DNA from: a bacterium D16-51
GTDB taxonomy: Bacteria; Bacillota; Clostridia; Lachnospirales; Lachnospiraceae
Assembly: GCA_003612285.1 (NCBI GenBank)
Contig: RAYE01000058.1
Location: 1-33,587, forward strand
Reading direction: 5' to 3'
DNA: 33,587 nt
Of this stretch, positions 32,042-33,587 are shown in pieces. The notes beneath the pieces were generated by a model that saw nothing but the letters and a program-made list of their open reading frames with translations, was not told where the DNA came from and did no database searches. The first letter of the stretch is position 1. Each line of letters begins with the position of its first letter. The translations under genes were made by a program, and so were the position numbers.

Positions 32042-32476
32042 CTAAATCCACTGAATAAACGCTGTCTTGTCCTTGCTGTTATAACCAGCCCTGCGATAAA
32101 AATTTAATGTACTCTCCTGCTTTGAGCCCGTCAGCAGCATTAACTTATAACAGTTCTCTTTTAATGCAATCTCCTTTGCATAATTTAAACATGCTGTCGC
32201 AAAGCCCCGACAACGGTATTCCTGATCTGTTATCACATTTTCCACAAAGGCATAAGACTGTTGATTATGTGTCAAATTCGGAATAATCACACAGACGCAG
32301 GAAGAAACAATTTTTCCATTCTCTTCTGCCACAATAATATGGTGGTCTTTGTCATGCAATATCCGATTCCATAATGCCCTCAAATCTGCTGTCTCTTCTG
32401 GCATAGGATTATCGTGCAGCTGCATATATAATGTCATTAAGCCATTATAGTCCCTCTCTGTAATCTCACGAATCAT
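32042..32476 (-). CDS. GNAT family N-acetyltransferase
   Basis: The 144-residue protein has the GNAT fold pattern: IREITERDYNGLMTLYMQLH at the N-terminus, the central strands HHIIVAEENGKIVSSCVCVIIP, and the acetyl-CoA loop region VITDQEYRCRGFATACLNYA (about 86-105, motif A R-x-x-G-x-A). It ends with LNFYRRAGY, typical motif B. Substrate is unknown. AGGAGG lies seven bases before the ATG at 32476; a GTG one codon earlier is less well placed. It is followed by the MITE-like element and preceded by the CPBP protease gene. Confidence 0.93.
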   Translation of the reverse strand: MIREITERDYNGLMTLYMQLHDNPMPEETADLRALWNRILHDKDHHIIVAEENGKIVSSCVCVIIPNLTHNQQSYAFVENVITDQEYRCRGFATACLNYAKEIALKENCYKLMLLTGSKQESTLNFYRRAGYNSKDKTAFIQWI

Positions 32477-32527
32477 CACCGCACCTCCTGTTATTGATGT
32501 TTCTACGAGTCAAAATTCCTTTCATAT

Positions 32528-32557
32528 ATTATAATTCATTGTGTACCTGAAAAACAA
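32528..32557 (-). promoter_or_regulatory. promoter of the GNAT gene
   Basis: On the minus strand a perfect TATAAT (32528-32533) is preceded after 18 bp by TTGTTT (32552-32557), about 50 bp before the ATG. Confidence 0.5.
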
Positions 32558-32561
32558 ACTC

Positions 32562-32588
32562 CTTATTGGCTTCTGTACAGCCAATAAG
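32562..32588 (-). terminator. terminator after the CPBP protease gene
   Basis: CTTATTGGCT (32562-32571) pairs perfectly with AGCCAATAAG (32579-32588) around a 7-nt loop. On the minus strand the flank is GAGTTTGTTTTT, so the T-run starts a few bases late. It lies 13 bp past the stop at 32601. Confidence 0.65.
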
Positions 32589-32600
32589 AATCCATTCCAT

Positions 32601-33266
32601 TTATCTGATTTGCAGATATATTATGGCAGCATAGGATATCAGATTATATCCACAATGCGCCGTCATACAGCAAAATATAGAATTTGTCTTGAGATAAAGC
32701 AACCCCAAAACAATGCCGCATACAAACGCTGATAAAGTTTGCACCATATTAAAATGTAAGCATGCAAAGAGCACGGCAGAAATCAATAAAGCAGCTACTG
32801 TTCCATAAGAATTTTTCAATCCGCCCAAAACTACTCCCCGCATCAGTATTTCTTCAATAACAGGGGCAAGTATGCATACCTGTACCAAACTTGTCATCGG
32901 TGAATTGATAAGGCTTTGAATCATTTCTTGATAATCCTGCTCGCTTTGTGGGAAAATACCCTCAAAAATTGGATCTAACCCCTTATCCAACAACAGAAAA
33001 AACAAAACCGAACAGCCAATTGATAACATAATTCTTAAAAAACTTATGTTGGACAACAACTGTATTTTGTAGCCTGTCTTTCTTTTCAGAAATACAATAA
33101 AAACACCTATGCATGCCGCTATGGTAATAATATTGATTACATTAGAAAAATCAGGGAAAACTTTTCTCCAAACTGCCACGTCTAAAAATGTATAAAAAAG
33201 CATAACCCCAAAGTATGCCAGCGCCAGCAAAAAAGCCGTGCTCATTTTTATATTGTACTCTTTCAT
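32601..33266 (-). CDS. CPBP family intramembrane metalloprotease
   Basis: The 221-residue protein has about seven hydrophobic helices and the CPBP (CAAX protease and bacteriocin-processing, Abi) motifs: EEILMRG (Glu138, Glu139, Arg143), the FACLHFN box (His171) and the third motif AHCGYN (His204, Asn208). These proteases sit in the membrane, and some give immunity to self-made bacteriocins or process peptides. No bacteriocin gene is visible nearby. The frame opens with a TTG at 33275; GAGG is near the ATG at 33266, and neither start has an ideal site, so the start is uncertain by three codons. A TATACT -10 lies about 50 bp upstream. Confidence 0.92.
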   Translation of the reverse strand: MKEYNIKMSTAFLLALAYFGVMLFYTFLDVAVWRKVFPDFSNVINIITIAACIGVFIVFLKRKTGYKIQLLSNISFLRIMLSIGCSVLFFLLLDKGLDPIFEGIFPQSEQDYQEMIQSLINSPMTSLVQVCILAPVIEEILMRGVVLGGLKNSYGTVAALLISAVLFACLHFNMVQTLSAFVCGIVLGLLYLKTNSIFCCMTAHCGYNLISYAAIIYLQIR

Positions 33267-33275
33267 ATTCCTCAA

Positions 33276-33587
33276 ACACTCCTAAAATTTTATCTGACAT
33301 TCACATTAATAGAAACAGTATACCATGCCATTCTGCATAATTCCACACCTTCTGCAAATCACAGCCCCGGCAAGCATAATTAAAGTTACTATTCACGGCC
33401 AGTTGTATGTTAACAACAGATAATATATAATTTCCCTATATTTTTCAATGGAATTCCTTATGGGAAAATTTTAGTTTTTCTATATTTTCTGCAAAAAGAC
33501 GGAAGTCCTGCTTTGCTTTCAATTGACAAAAATTATAGAAGACATTGCTTTCCGGGCAATCCTACGCTCTTAAGAATTGCTATTGCT
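33276..33587. other. non-coding right end of the window
   Basis: No gene is seen in these 312 bases. They hold an extended -10 for the CPBP gene on the minus strand (TGG-TATACT, 33317-33322, poor -35), a copy of the GTTACTATTCACGGCC repeat at 33385-33400, and AT-rich sequence. The last 55 bases stay open in one minus-strand frame ending at a stop, too short to call a gene end. Confidence 0.6.
33385..33400. repeat. second copy of the GTTACTATTYACGGCC repeat arm
   Basis: GTTACTATTCACGGCC differs at one base from the left arm of the palindrome at 25997-26012 and shares its first 14 bases with the right arm. No matching inverted arm was found beside it. Confidence 0.6.

Noticed and set aside
1-33587. 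CRISPR array, rRNA, tRNA genes or replication origin
   Set aside because: No regularly spaced repeats, no rRNA or tRNA consensus and no DnaA-box cluster were seen.
33532-33587. Possible 3' end of a minus-strand gene entering from the right
   Set aside because: Only about 18 codons are open before a stop and nothing in them is recognisable.

Overview
The window looks like chromosomal DNA of an anaerobic Firmicute of the Lachnospiraceae type (class Clostridia). This rests on gene content and style: a clostridial-type cellobiose phosphorylase, a tig-clpP-clpX-lon-ysxC cluster, a tRNA-Phe-type T-box before pheST, strong GGAGG ribosome binding sites, occasional TTG starts, and several small proteins of a kind common in that family. 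No rRNA, tRNA gene, CRISPR array or complete insertion sequence was seen. Most genes lie on the minus strand; the clear plus-strand genes are one small HTH regulator and the cellobiose phosphorylase.

Positions 1-2860 look accessory. They hold the first 47 codons of a tyrosine recombinase (cut by the window edge), an AraC regulator, and a two-gene unit of a Panacea-domain (DUF4065) protein followed after 2 nt by a 345-residue four-helix membrane protein. I read this pair as a candidate toxin-antitoxin or abortive-infection module. Positions 2960-4809 hold three small envelope proteins, including a VanZ-like one. Positions 4836-8850 are pheS-pheT under a T-box whose promoter lies inside the end of the upstream murF domain.

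Positions 8828-13110 make cell wall: a single polypeptide joining D-Ala-D-Ala ligase to MurF, and a secreted NlpC/P60 hydrolase. Positions 13202-19581 are the protein quality control block in the order tig, clpP, clpX, lon, ysxC. glmM (cell-wall sugar precursor) follows with its own promoter and a TTG start. A structured 200-bp intergenic element separates glmM from an XRE-type regulator that converges on a polysaccharide deacetylase with 4 bp between them. The deacetylase is divergent from cellobiose phosphorylase, which ends in strong hairpins.

Positions 25297-30976 hold an unknown coiled-coil protein with a sigma-D-like promoter element, dihydrofolate reductase, HflX, a TPR lipoprotein, a BlaI-type repressor, a LytTR response regulator and a zinc-ribbon/TM2 protein. 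Positions 31100-33587 look accessory again: tandem hairpins, a probable PIN toxin remnant fused to a TfoX C-terminal fragment with its small antitoxin-like partner, a 156-bp element with terminal inverted repeats, a GNAT acetyltransferase and a CPBP membrane protease.

The best candidates for something undescribed are the Panacea/membrane-protein pair, the TfoX-PIN chimera, the structured elements around 21.2-21.4 kb and 31.1-32.0 kb, and the Ddl-MurF fusion. All calls come from reading the sequence; no database search was run.
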